A DNA stretch of 53,496 nucleotides from assembly GCF_014201875.1 (NCBI RefSeq), contig NZ_JACHFL010000024.1, forward strand, positions 1 to 53,496, in the 5' to 3' direction. Shown here piece after piece: positions 16,362-24,967 of the stretch. The position numbers and the translations under genes are program-made. The stretch's first letter is position 1, and each line of letters starts with the position of its first letter. This stretch comes from Deinococcus humi. Lineage in GTDB: Bacteria > Deinococcota > Deinococci > Deinococcales > Deinococcaceae. The notes under the pieces are model-generated. The model ran no database searches and had not been told where the DNA came from. It saw only the letters and a list, made by a program, of their open reading frames with translations.

Positions 16362-16675
16362 TCGAACTCGGAGACCACAATTTCGATCAGTGTATTCAGG
16401 AAGGGTTCTGGGTCGTCGATTTCTGGTCTCCCAGTTGTGCGCCCTGCCGGGTGGTCTCGCCGATCCTGGCGGACCTGGCCCTTGAGCTGAAAGACGTGCA
16501 TTTCGGTGCGGTCAACGCCACCACTGAACTCAAGACCCGCTTCTCACATCAGGTCAATGGTCTGCCAACGGTGATGGTCTTTAAAGATGGCCGTCCTGTC
16601 GATCTTCTCCTGGGTGCCCATCCAGCGCGCCTGTATCGACGTCGGATCACCGACGCCTGGGCCACATACGGTTGA
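16358..16675 (+). CDS. Thioredoxin-fold protein (CAPC)
   Basis: 105 residues, the normal thioredoxin length. The active site is WSPSCAPCR (C27, C30) instead of the usual WCGPC, followed by the expected helix, the strand VHFGAVNATT and the cis-proline segment GLPTVMVFKDG. No signal peptide, so probably cytoplasmic: a disulfide reductase or redox adaptor. Coupled to the secreted-peptide gene upstream and 1 base from the TPR-like gene downstream. Confidence 0.82.
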   Translation: MIELGDHNFDQCIQEGFWVVDFWSPSCAPCRVVSPILADLALELKDVHFGAVNATTELKTRFSHQVNGLPTVMVFKDGRPVDLLLGAHPARLYRRRITDAWATYG

Positions 16676-16676
16676 A

Positions 16677-18413
16677 ATGACCCCGACATTTGCGTCCTCG
16701 CCCCTGTCGGAGGCCGAGTTATTTGATCCACATGCTTGGTACACCTGGCGGGCGGATCAAAATAAAATCGGTGTGACGCCGGCCGCGATGGCGGAGCGGC
16801 TCAACGCCTCGGATTCCGCCATCGCCCATCTCCGGATTGCGGATTTACTGGAGAGTGCGGGGCGGATGAATGAGGCCATGCCTCATCTCAAACACTGCCT
16901 CCTGTCAACAAATACAGCCCTCCGCGCTCAGGCCATGGCCCTCATGATCTTCAATGAGCGAAAAGCCAGGGCCGTGGAAAAGAACGGGGCTGTCGATCAT
17001 GTCTGGGCGGCCACCCATACGCTTGAGAAGCATCTCCAGATTCTTCAGTCTTCTCCAACACAAGACGATTTTTACATTGAAAGCCAAGCTATTTTGAAAT
17101 ACAACCTCTGTCGCCTTTATTTCGATGCGGGTGACTATCCTCTTGCATTGGCGCACGCTGCTGAAGCCATCTACCTTAGTCTCCCTTTAGATGTGCCGCA
17201 GTTGACCTCTGCCATCCGCGTCAGCCACGCCGGGGCAGCTGTTCTGGCCGGTCAGCTTCAAGTGGCCTACCGGGAATATCAAGCGGTTGGCGATACCGTG
17301 TTGCCCCAATCGGCACTTCGGTTGTTCTCGCGTGTGAACGTGGCTCTTGTTCAACTGATGGGTGGGGACGTTGTGGCGGCCCAGGCAGTGATCGAGGCAG
17401 TGCTGGAAGAGAAGTCGGATAATGTTCCGGCCCAAACCAGCAGACAATTCATTCAGGCCATGTCCGGCCTGCTTGATCCAGAAGAAGAGATCCAGACGTG
17501 TCATGAACTCAGCCGTGACGTGATCAACGCTGGGCTTCAGGCCCTTGTTGCCTTTACCAATCTCGGTCAGCGCGAACGCCTGAATACCGCACTTGACGCG
17601 TTCAGGGAGATCCACCGGGCCAATCCCATCTTCGACTGCGTGATCACCTGGGCGCAGGCAAACGCCCTTTTACATCTGGGCCAGATTTACCTGGCTGCCC
17701 AGCGCATCGATCTGCATCGCCCCTACTATCCCTTGATCGAAGTTCTGACCCTGGGAATGAAACTTGAACTGGCGATGCGGATCGATGGGATTGACCTTCA
17801 ATCTCCCGCACACCTCTGTCAACAAGTGCAGGCCGTCTTTCGGCAAACCGGCTCCAGAGCGGCGCGTCGGGGTCTGGCCGGCGTGCTGGCCTACTGGCAT
17901 CCGACTGCCGCCGCTTTTTGCGCTTTGTCTCCGTGCTCTGTGCCTGAGCTGGTCGATGTGGCCCTCCCTTCTGTTTTCATCGATGGCAGGCCGATTCAAA
18001 TTCATGGGCAGAGCGTGCCAACACGTCTCCCCTTTCTCCAGATCACGCTGGAAGCCTTCGGGTTGAATACGACCGTGAACCGGGACCAATCTTCAGAACG
18101 TGAACGGATGGCGCGTGCACTCACCGTGAGCTGGGGACAGGGAAAACGGGTTCTGCCCGTCATTCCACCTGCGCTGCTGGCGTTTCATTTCCTCCGGATG
18201 GCGGAAAGTCATGGCGAATTGTGGAGGCTGGCTGCCCGCGAGCTGGTGAAATCGCACGGTCTTGTCCCCACAACCAAGGGTGGCAATCTGCGTGATGAGC
18301 GGGCCACCCTGGAAGAGGAGCTGAGGACAGTGCTGAAAGGGAAAACGGGTATCGGTGAATTCTTGAACTGGCTGGCAACAGCGGGCGGCACGGTCGCCGG
18401 AGACCTACGATGA
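16677..18413 (+). CDS. Large helical-repeat (TPR-like) protein
   Basis: 578 residues, almost entirely helical, with TPR-like pairs (AHLRIADLLESAGRMNEAMP, YNLCRLYFDAGDYPLALAHA, NALLHLGQIYLAAQRID). The C-terminal 130 residues are less repetitive (TLEAFGLNTTVNRDQ, then LLAFHFLRMAESHGELWRLA). No enzyme motif and no membrane segment. It probably acts as a scaffold or regulator for the operon. The stop overlaps the next gene by ATGA. Confidence 0.62.
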   Translation: MTPTFASSPLSEAELFDPHAWYTWRADQNKIGVTPAAMAERLNASDSAIAHLRIADLLESAGRMNEAMPHLKHCLLSTNTALRAQAMALMIFNERKARAVEKNGAVDHVWAATHTLEKHLQILQSSPTQDDFYIESQAILKYNLCRLYFDAGDYPLALAHAAEAIYLSLPLDVPQLTSAIRVSHAGAAVLAGQLQVAYREYQAVGDTVLPQSALRLFSRVNVALVQLMGGDVVAAQAVIEAVLEEKSDNVPAQTSRQFIQAMSGLLDPEEEIQTCHELSRDVINAGLQALVAFTNLGQRERLNTALDAFREIHRANPIFDCVITWAQANALLHLGQIYLAAQRIDLHRPYYPLIEVLTLGMKLELAMRIDGIDLQSPAHLCQQVQAVFRQTGSRAARRGLAGVLAYWHPTAAAFCALSPCSVPELVDVALPSVFIDGRPIQIHGQSVPTRLPFLQITLEAFGLNTTVNRDQSSERERMARALTVSWGQGKRVLPVIPPALLAFHFLRMAESHGELWRLAARELVKSHGLVPTTKGGNLRDERATLEEELRTVLKGKTGIGEFLNWLATAGGTVAGDLR

Positions 18414-18955
18414 CCCAGGGAAAATATAACGCGCATCTGGCCGCTGTTCTCGCGCTGCAATCTGGCGCCACACCATCTGAAGAACCTTACCTGGCACGTC
18501 TACGCGCGCGTTATGAGCAGATGAATGCCGTCCAGTCTCTGCCTGAGGAGGGTGAAGCGGAAGAAACCCCGGAGGAACTTCGGGCCTCGTTGGACGAGGG
18601 TTATCAAGGGCTGTACTGGTACAGGACAGAACTGGAAAAACCAGACACCGATTCTTACTGGTCTGAGTTCCTGAAAGCACAGATTGCCAAATATGAGGGG
18701 CTACTGGCGACCATGGTGGCGGACTTCCAGGAGCAGGGTCATGAGTACCAGCCTCCAACCTTTGATGTTCAGCAGTTGACACGGAATGAAGGGGTCAAGG
18801 CGTTGGAATCTGAACTGGCCGGACTTCAGCAGTTGCGAGCTGTGACGTTGGCTTGGGCAGAGCGTCATGACGCTCTGGTCGACGTAGGATCGTCTATTGA
18901 CGATCTCAACGCCAAGATTGAGGTTCTTGAAGGCAAATTGGCTTCAGAAAGTTAA
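18410..18955 (+). CDS. Unknown acidic coiled-coil protein
   Basis: 181 residues, Glu- and Gln-rich, with helical stretches likely to coil (YLARLRARYEQMNAVQ, then LESELAGLQQLRAVTLAW) and a C-terminal heptad run (SIDDLNAKIEVLEGKLAS). No signal and no catalytic motif. Overlaps the TPR-like gene by ATGA, so it belongs to the same unit. Confidence 0.6.
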   Translation: MTQGKYNAHLAAVLALQSGATPSEEPYLARLRARYEQMNAVQSLPEEGEAEETPEELRASLDEGYQGLYWYRTELEKPDTDSYWSEFLKAQIAKYEGLLATMVADFQEQGHEYQPPTFDVQQLTRNEGVKALESELAGLQQLRAVTLAWAERHDALVDVGSSIDDLNAKIEVLEGKLASES

Positions 18956-19130
18956 GTGAGATCGACATCGGTAACCCTGGCACCAAGGGCGGCTCGTCCG
19001 GCGTTCTTCTGAAAAGAGTGCAATGTTGGGCTTATGTTGGGCCGAGTCTGGCTGGATGTTTTTCGAGCCCCCTGACTTCACCTTTACTCTTTCCCTCATC
19101 GGCCCTTAAGAGGCTGGGGGGAAAAGGGAA

Positions 19131-19814
19131 ATGAAACCAACCACATTTTTGAAAGGAAAGCTTGCTGTCGACGATGTGATTTGGGCCACCGACGGTCTCA
19201 TTGAGGCCCTGGCGCTGCTCCCTAGGGGCACGCGAGCACGCATCTTCAGCAAAATTTCTTGCTGCCGCGAAGAGTTCTCGATTCAGTTCGAGTCGTTGAC
19301 ACGTGGAGAGCTGAATCTTTTCCTGAAAGGATGTCGGGATGGTGGGATTGCTGTCTCGGAGATCTCCAGCCAGAAAACGTCTGTATTGGCAGGCCATTTT
19401 GTTGAAGATTCCCTTCAGAGCTCTGTTTTTGATCACAACGTTCCCGTCCTTGCACTGACGGTGACCGAGACTTGTGAAGTGACCGTGCCAGGTGCGATGC
19501 ATGAGCTGACGCGCTCATTGCATGGCCAGGGCCTCTGCGGATGGACCATTCTGGAGTTTCAGATTGGCTCCCAGGCCGGTCTGGCTTGGTTCGGGCTGAC
19601 TGTGGTGTTCAGTGTCGGGGAACATCAGGACGGTGCCCATGCTGCCGCTGAAGCGGGCAAACTTGTGGGGTCACGCCTGAATGTGGTGCCTCAGCTCCAT
19701 AGTGGTCAAACCGCGCGGCGAATCCTGGCCCGAATTGAACCAGGAAGCAGGGCCTGGCATCGCCCCAAGCTCCCTGCGTGTTTAGGCAATATCGCAGATT
19801 TTTTTCCGCTGTAA
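19131..19814 (+). CDS. Unknown protein, end of the thioredoxin/TPR operon
   Basis: 227 residues starting at ATG 19131 behind GGGGGGAAAAGGGA. Mixed strands and helices (ALALLPRGTRARIFSKISCC, VPVLALTVTETCEVTVP, GLAWFGLTVVFSVGEH). No motif recognised. The 175 bases before it hold no gene. Orientation and spacing suggest it is transcribed with the genes before it, but it may have its own start. Confidence 0.55.
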   Translation: MKPTTFLKGKLAVDDVIWATDGLIEALALLPRGTRARIFSKISCCREEFSIQFESLTRGELNLFLKGCRDGGIAVSEISSQKTSVLAGHFVEDSLQSSVFDHNVPVLALTVTETCEVTVPGAMHELTRSLHGQGLCGWTILEFQIGSQAGLAWFGLTVVFSVGEHQDGAHAAAEAGKLVGSRLNVVPQLHSGQTARRILARIEPGSRAWHRPKLPACLGNIADFFPL

Positions 19815-20387
19815 CAGTTGAACCACTGGTGGCAACAGCACACGGGTAAAGTCCTCGCTCGGTGGGCATCCGTGTCATTGAAGAGAGTGGTGGGGCGTCT
19901 TCCTCCGCGTGATGGCTCTGACTTTACTTATTATACTTATTGGCGTAATGTGTCTCTGTCCCAGGTTGTATGTGCTTTCGGGATTCACAAGGCAAGACAC
20001 CACATCGTTATGAAGGCAACTCTGTTGAGAGCCTGGTTGCTGCTGCCGGCGCTGCTTTTAGACACTCTTGACGAACCGCCTGAGTTGTACGGTAGCGGCG
20101 GGTGTGGCCGTGCAGTTGACGCTGGACCTGTGGGAATGACCGCCAGGACTCGGGCTCCTGAACTCGTTCGACGATTTGACTCTGCTCGATTCCGCGTTCC
20201 TCACGTCACCGCAGGAGGCCAGCCATGAAGCTTAGAGATCCTAGACTCCATCGCTTCTTTGCTGATGTCTCAGCTTGGCGTCTTAGGCCGCTGCGCCCTG
20301 TACTCTGATTCGAGGGAAATAAAACACCCCGTCCACTGTGGGCGGGGTGACTTCTCCCGGACAAGGAAAAGAAGCAGGTGCAAGTAT
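19815..20387. other. Gap with one doubtful small frame
   Basis: The 573 bases hold one candidate, a 72-codon frame from ATG 20011 to 20228. Its N-terminus looks like a signal sequence (LLRAWLLLPALLLD) but its remainder is unconvincing. A different frame downstream (NSFDDLTLLDSAFLTSP) looks more protein-like, so this may be a frameshifted relic. Nothing else stands out before the hairpin at 20325. Confidence 0.3.
20325..20349 (+). promoter_or_regulatory. Hairpin in the leader of the double-HTH gene
   Basis: CACCCCG (20325-20331) pairs with CGGGGTG (20343-20349). A T-G pair and an inner CCA/TGG extend this to about 11 bp with a 3-base loop. It lies 38 bases before the ATG and is not followed by a T run, so it could be an operator or an RNA leader element rather than a terminator. 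Confidence 0.6.
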
Positions 20388-20756
20388 ATGGCAAAAAAGG
20401 CGACGGAGAAAAAGAGCCTGTTGGAATGGCACCGGCAGAGCGGCCTGTCTGTGCAGGAATTTGCGGATGCGCTGGGCGTGACCATCCAGACGGCCAGCAA
20501 TTACCTGAACGGGCGCAATGAACCTGGTGTGGTCCGGGCTGTCAGGATGGCCGAGGTCCTGAAGATACGCGTTGAGGACGTGGACTGGAGCGCCGATCCG
20601 AAGGCCTTGGACCTGCCCCTCATGCCTGAGGGCGAGGGGGTCACGCCGGAGCGCCTGGCCATCGCCCGCGTGTGGATCTCCAAGGGGAAGACGAAGACTG
20701 AGGTGGCAAAAGTACTGGGCATCAGCCGGCAGAAACTGTACGACTACATCTCCTGA
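20388..20756 (+). CDS. Regulator with two HTH domains
   Basis: 122 residues from ATG 20388. An Xre-type HTH occupies about 18-60 (LSVQEFADALGVTIQTASNY, then RNEPGVVRAVRMAEVLKI). A second HTH of the resolvase/Hin type closes the protein (RLAIARVWISKGKTKTEVAK, LGISRQKLYDYIS). It probably binds DNA as a transcriptional regulator of the nearby recombinase module. The leader shares the 11-mer CCCGGACAAGG with the leaders of the ParB-like and ArdC-like genes. Confidence 0.78.
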   Translation: MAKKATEKKSLLEWHRQSGLSVQEFADALGVTIQTASNYLNGRNEPGVVRAVRMAEVLKIRVEDVDWSADPKALDLPLMPEGEGVTPERLAIARVWISKGKTKTEVAKVLGISRQKLYDYIS

Positions 20757-20895
20757 GCCCCGGTTCCAATCTGTGTTCCGGGCTGTTCAAAGTGGACTCG
20801 TCGCGGCCGCTGGCTGAGCTGTGCGGTTAAGTGCCCCCCTCCGCTCCCCTTGCCGGATGTTTGAGGGGCCTTCTCGGCCCTCCTGTGAGCCGTTA

Positions 20896-20927
20896 TGTTT
20901 TACGCAACTTTGATCTGTTTTACGCAA
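20896..20927. repeat. 12-bp direct repeat spaced by 20 bp
   Basis: TGTTTTACGCAA occurs at 20896-20907 and again at 20916-20927. The start-to-start distance is exactly 20 bp, two helical turns, which suits a pair of protein-binding sites on one DNA face. It lies between the regulator gene and the AT-rich promoter region of the next small gene. Confidence 0.7.
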
Positions 20928-21028
20928 GTGTAGTTGGTGACTCAGCAAGCGTCTCTGGCGGAGATCGGAAGAAAACCCTGACCAGTACGAAAAGAACTCT
21001 ATTGGCCATGATGATCCACCGGTATGAA

Positions 21029-21097
21029 TAAAATAGATATTTTATATAATATGAAACTAGCTATAATATTATGTATATAGATAAGGGGGCAAATTGA
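21029..21097 (+). promoter_or_regulatory. AT-rich promoter-like block
   Basis: About 60 bases of almost pure A/T in a GC-rich window, with several TATAAT-like boxes (TATAAT at 21045 and 21063). It is followed by AAGGGGG as a ribosome site and ATG 21098. It could also be a melting region or a recombination site. Confidence 0.45.
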
Positions 21098-21250
21098 ATG
21101 GACGAGCAGATGCAACTGATGTTCGGGGCAATGGCTGAAATGCCGGAACGCCATGGCCGCCCGTCAGTCGATTCGCAGGTTGTTGCTGCCGATATGCTCA
21201 AGCATCAAGCAGAGCCAGCCCGCACAGATCAGTGTAGGTGTGGGACGTGA
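21098..21250 (+). CDS. Small protein ahead of the recombinase
   Basis: 50 residues, Met- and Glu-rich (DEQMQLMFGAMAEMPERHGR), with a two-Cys end (DQCRCGT). It has a good ribosome site (AAGGGGG, 21083-21089) and an AT-rich promoter block upstream. Unknown function; position suggests the recombinase module. Confidence 0.45.
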   Translation: MDEQMQLMFGAMAEMPERHGRPSVDSQVVAADMLKHQAEPARTDQCRCGT

Positions 21251-21332
21251 ACCACCAGATCTGTCCCAACATTGAGGCCTCAACACCGGTCCAGCCGATC
21301 TCAGAACCATCAGCAGAGGGGGAAGGGCAGCT

Positions 21333-22247
21333 GTGACGCTCTTTGAGGCCCTGCCCGCCTTTGAAGGCTACCTACTACACGAAGAGGGCCTGAGCCCTGC
21401 CACGGTGCGGCAGTACCGCGCGGATACTGAGAAACTGGCCAACTGGCTGCTGACGGAATCTGAGCACCTGACGAGCTGGGAGCAGATCGGGGCCAGGGAA
21501 CTGCGGATCTATATGCAGCAGGGCCGCCCCGCTCCTGCCAGGGCCAGGCGCCTGGTCTCCAGCTGGAAGAAGCTATGGAAGTATCTAGAAGACGTGGAGA
21601 AACGTCCCATGCAGCGCGGCCCGGGGGAACTGAAAAGCCCCAAGTTGCCGTCGAAGCTGCCCCAACCGCTGAGCCAAGAAGAACTGTCACGGCTCTTGAC
21701 GGCCGCCCGCGAGAACCCGAGCGAAAACAAGGGTCTGAGAGACTGGGCCATCCTGGCCTTCCTCTACGGCACCGGCTTGCGCGTCAGTGAGGCGCTGAAT
21801 CTCAAGCTCAGCGACGTGGAACACCAGGGCGGTGATCCTCTCCCCACAGCCGTTCGGGTGGTGGCTAAGGGCAACGAGGAACGGCTGATTCCCCTCAGTG
21901 CTATTGCGCAGCGGGCCCTGTACCAGTGGCTCCGGGTCCGGCGTGTACAGGCCAAGGGCAGCAGCGCCCTGGTGTTCGTGCACCTGCCGAGTGAGAAGGC
22001 TCTACCCGTAAGAACCGTGCAGGCCATGATGCACCGGGTGGCGAAACGGGCCAACGTACCAGCAGCGCGGGCCACGCCCCACAAGCTGCGGCATACCTTC
22101 GCCACCAACCTGGTGAACGTGGGCCGCTCACTGGAGGAAGTGCAGGAAGCACTTGGCCATAAAAACAGCAACGTGACCCGGCGGTATGCAAAGCTGAACC
22201 GCTCTCGGTTGAAGGCAGCGGCGGATGCCCTGCCAGATGTGGAATGA
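21333..22247 (+). CDS. Tyrosine recombinase (XerC/D-like)
   Basis: 304 residues from GTG 21333 behind GAGGGGGAAGG. It has a SAM-like N-terminal DNA-binding domain (FEGYLLHEEGLSPATVRQYR) and a catalytic domain with all expected residues: R140 (GLRVSE), K169 (VVAKGN), H240-x2-R243 (HKLRHT), H266 (LGHKN) and nucleophile Y275 (RRYAKL). Length matches chromosomal Xer proteins. On a plasmid such an enzyme resolves dimers or moves a cassette. No accessory att sites could be proven. Confidence 0.9.
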   Translation: MTLFEALPAFEGYLLHEEGLSPATVRQYRADTEKLANWLLTESEHLTSWEQIGARELRIYMQQGRPAPARARRLVSSWKKLWKYLEDVEKRPMQRGPGELKSPKLPSKLPQPLSQEELSRLLTAARENPSENKGLRDWAILAFLYGTGLRVSEALNLKLSDVEHQGGDPLPTAVRVVAKGNEERLIPLSAIAQRALYQWLRVRRVQAKGSSALVFVHLPSEKALPVRTVQAMMHRVAKRANVPAARATPHKLRHTFATNLVNVGRSLEEVQEALGHKNSNVTRRYAKLNRSRLKAAADALPDVE

Positions 22248-22290
22248 AGAACAGGGATTAACCATAGATGCGAAGTACAGTGCAGTGCTG

Positions 22291-22635
22291 ATGTCTGAAG
22301 CTCTGCCCCGCCCAACCATCGTATGCCTGTGTGGCAGCGTGCGTTTTCTTGACGCCTTTGACGCCGCCAGCCTCCAGGAAACCCTGGCCGGCCGGATTGT
22401 CCTGAGTGTCGGGAGCCACCGTCAACGTGACGAAGATGCTATGGCGCACCTTTCAGGTATAGAGCACACAGATGCCCTCAACCGTCTGGATGCGTTGCAC
22501 CGACAGAAGATCGACCTCGCGGACGAGATCCTGGTGATTAACGTCGGTGGCTACATAGGTGACAGCACCCGTGGAGAGATTGCGTATGCTTACCAGCAAG
22601 GCAAACAGGTTCGCTGGCTGGAAGATCCAAACTGA
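22291..22635 (+). CDS. Nucleoside 2-deoxyribosyltransferase-like protein
   Basis: 114 residues from ATG 22291. The fold signature is present: an N-terminal strand with CLCGSVRF, then ADEILVINVGGYIGDSTRGE, then IAYAYQQGKQVRWLED. These match the nucleotide-binding DUF4406/deoxyribosyltransferase clan, where GS(I/V)R binds ribose-phosphate and the SxxGE region carries the catalytic Glu. The true substrate is unknown. Often seen on phages and plasmids as a nucleotide-salvage or defence-related enzyme. Confidence 0.65.
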   Translation: MSEALPRPTIVCLCGSVRFLDAFDAASLQETLAGRIVLSVGSHRQRDEDAMAHLSGIEHTDALNRLDALHRQKIDLADEILVINVGGYIGDSTRGEIAYAYQQGKQVRWLEDPN

Positions 22636-22667
22636 TCCTTGGCAACACCTCGTTAGGGCGACCAGGC

Positions 22668-23153
22668 TTACGGAGTACGGTGGGCCTGCTCCCAATCTCG
22701 GAGGAAGGCAGACGCAATATCATTCAATGCCAAACCAACATTCTGCAAACGTTCTGATTGAAGTTGGGTTGTGATTGGTCGGTAGATCGACCAAATCTGC
22801 TTTATGAATTGTGATCCTTGATTTAATTCGTGGAATGACAGTTCGGCTGTCATTAAGAATTGACCGTCTGGCCAGAAAGTGTAATCTACATTGAAGAAGA
22901 CGCCGTACCTGCATCCTGTGAAGAATGAATTTATACCAATTGCATCAAATTTGTCGTAGATAACCTTATTACTGTAACGAGCCCCTAATCTTAGGGGATC
23001 ATCGAATGTGCGTCTGTCGTTAATCACGAGGAGATCAAAATAGCAGGTGTCTTTCGTTTCTACTTCCGAAAGATTGATGGCCGTTGCGGTCCCAGCGAGT
23101 AGGCTGATCAGGAGCAGAAGGTATCGCACAAGTCCAGTGTAGGGACGTTCCAT
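22668..23153 (-). CDS. Secreted protein of unknown function
   Basis: 161 residues with a clear signal sequence (LVRYLLLLISLLAGTATA). The mature part is mixed alpha/beta with two Cys (DTCYFDLL, FTGCRYGVFF), probably disulfide-bonded. Codon use is clearly more AT-rich than that of its neighbours, which suggests recent acquisition. No family recognised. Confidence 0.6.
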   Translation of the reverse strand: MERPYTGLVRYLLLLISLLAGTATAINLSEVETKDTCYFDLLVINDRRTFDDPLRLGARYSNKVIYDKFDAIGINSFFTGCRYGVFFNVDYTFWPDGQFLMTAELSFHELNQGSQFIKQIWSIYRPITTQLQSERLQNVGLALNDIASAFLRDWEQAHRTP

Positions 23154-23267
23154 GGTCAACGAGTCGATTCTGAAGACCCGTGTTGACCTGCCTCGCGGAT
23201 AGCCCTGACCCGAAATTTCCCGTTCTGGCAGGGCATCTATGGTAAAATGAGCGTCAGGAGGCCCGAC

Positions 23268-23480
23268 ATGACCACGATTGAACCCCGCCCTGTGATCACC
23301 GACGCCGAGAAAGCGCGCCGGGCCAAGAGCGTTCACAGCATCCGCCGGTCCCAGCAGATCGAAGGCGGCGACATCAGCCCCTTCGCGCAAGCGCTCAGTG
23401 AGCAGTACATTGCCGGAGAGTTGACCCCGGCGCAGATGCGCGAGCGACTTCTGAAACATCATGGCGTCACTGTGAAATGA
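23268..23480 (+). CDS. VbhA-like antitoxin of a Fic toxin
   Basis: 70 residues. AGGAGG at 23256-23261 places the start at ATG 23268; an ATG at 23247 lies upstream of that site. The inhibitory helix motif of Fic antitoxins, (S/T)xxxE(G/N), is present as S28-QQI-E32-G33. The remainder (SPFAQALSEQYIAGELTPAQ) matches the antitoxin VbhA domain. It blocks ATP binding in the Fic active site of its partner, which starts 4 bases after its stop. Confidence 0.82.
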   Translation: MTTIEPRPVITDAEKARRAKSVHSIRRSQQIEGGDISPFAQALSEQYIAGELTPAQMRERLLKHHGVTVK

Positions 23481-23484
23481 CCTG

Positions 23485-24915
23485 ATGCCCAAGCCGTTCG
23501 CGTTCTTCTCTTTCGACAACGGTGTTCCCAAGAACCGCCTCGGCCTGGACAACGCCGAGGCGCTTGCCTTGGTCGAACGCGACCTGACTTTCACCCGCAT
23601 GGCCGAGATCCATGAGGGCAGCGCACCCGAGGCCACGCGCGGCACCTTCGACTTAGAGCACCTGAGGGCCATCCACCAACACATCTTCCAAGACGTGTAC
23701 GAGTGGGCTGGGACCACCCGAAATCACACGCTCAGAGTTGAGGGTCAGCAGGTCGAGCCGCCTGCCAGCATGTACAAGGACGATGGGCGGTTGCCGCTCC
23801 GTTTCGTGCCCAGCCGACTGGTCGAGAGCAGCCTGAATGCCACGTTCGATGCCCTGCGCGAACAGAACCATCTCCAGGGCCTATCCCGCGAGGAATTTGC
23901 AGAGCGGGCGGCCGTGGCGTTCGCCCATATCAACGACGCGCACCCCTTCATGGAAGGGAATGGGCGCACACAACGTGAATTTATATCTCAGCTTGCCGAG
24001 CAGGCCGGGCATTCTCTGAACTTCGATGTGGTCAGCGCGGAGCGCATGAGCATCGTCAGTTATGAGGCGCGGGCTGGAGACCTCGGTGGGATGCGGCGAC
24101 TCTTTCAGGAGATCAGCGATCCGACGCGCGTGGCGGTCCTCGGTCATGCCCAGGAAGTGCTGAGTGCGCGCCATTTCGACTGGCAGTCAACGTACATCAC
24201 CACGGCGATCCCCGGAGAGCACTACAGCGGCGTGAAGGCCTTTCACGACCCGGACACCCTCATCATCCGGGAAGACCGAGAGTTCATCCTCGTTGCCCAG
24301 TCCGGCGACGTGCCGCCCCAGGGCGTGCGGGTGGACTTCACCGCCAGCCCGTACCCACAGCCGGACGTGCAGGCCCAGCTACAGACTGAGCCAGTGACGC
24401 TGAAGGGCCTGTCTCTGGAGGACTTTGCGGTGGCCGCCGCGCGGCGTCTGGCGGCGACGGTGCAGGGAGGTGACCTCTCCCCCACCCAGGTGCGCGAGAC
24501 CGCGCGTGAACTGGCTCAGGCAGGCGAGCGCAAGGTGAACCTGAACGTCATCACCGAGGAGCGCTTAGGCCGTGACGTGCAGGCCGCCCGGCAAGGGCAG
24601 GTGCAGGGGTTTGAGCGGATGTTCCAGGAAGCCGGGCACCCGCCCACGGTGCAGCTGATGCAGCGGGCCATGCACAGCCTGGAGCTGCAAGGCCGGGACC
24701 CGCAGGGACTGTACCTAACGGCTGCACAGCCGGGCCAGCAGTACGAGGGCCGAGTAGAAACCCGGAACGTCAGGGCGGCCGTCATTGCGGACAGCGAGGG
24801 ACGCCACCTCGTGACCCACCCGGCCAGCTTGAAGGGGGCGGTGGAATTGGAGCATGGGCGCGTGCAGTTCACCGCCCAGGATGGACAGCGCAATCAGATG
24901 CAGATGGAGCTGTAG
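23485..24915 (+). CDS. Fic toxin with KfrB-like repeats
   Basis: 476 residues. The N-terminal Fic domain (about 1-200) carries the complete catalytic motif HPFMEGNGRTQR (H153 to R164), expected to AMPylate a protein hydroxyl. After it come two similar modules: FQEISDPTRVAVLGHAQEVL with ITTAIPGEHYSG, then FQEAGHPPTVQLMQRAMHSL with LTAAQPGQQYEG, each ending in a KfrB-like GxxYxG strand region. The toxin therefore carries a duplicated C-terminus of plasmid type, also seen in mobilisation proteins. Translationally close to its antitoxin. Confidence 0.85.
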   Translation: MPKPFAFFSFDNGVPKNRLGLDNAEALALVERDLTFTRMAEIHEGSAPEATRGTFDLEHLRAIHQHIFQDVYEWAGTTRNHTLRVEGQQVEPPASMYKDDGRLPLRFVPSRLVESSLNATFDALREQNHLQGLSREEFAERAAVAFAHINDAHPFMEGNGRTQREFISQLAEQAGHSLNFDVVSAERMSIVSYEARAGDLGGMRRLFQEISDPTRVAVLGHAQEVLSARHFDWQSTYITTAIPGEHYSGVKAFHDPDTLIIREDREFILVAQSGDVPPQGVRVDFTASPYPQPDVQAQLQTEPVTLKGLSLEDFAVAAARRLAATVQGGDLSPTQVRETARELAQAGERKVNLNVITEERLGRDVQAARQGQVQGFERMFQEAGHPPTVQLMQRAMHSLELQGRDPQGLYLTAAQPGQQYEGRVETRNVRAAVIADSEGRHLVTHPASLKGAVELEHGRVQFTAQDGQRNQMQMEL

Positions 24916-24967
24916 ACACTACAGATCCTTGCATTGGAAGGCCCATCTGGTGCGAGACTGGGCGTAC

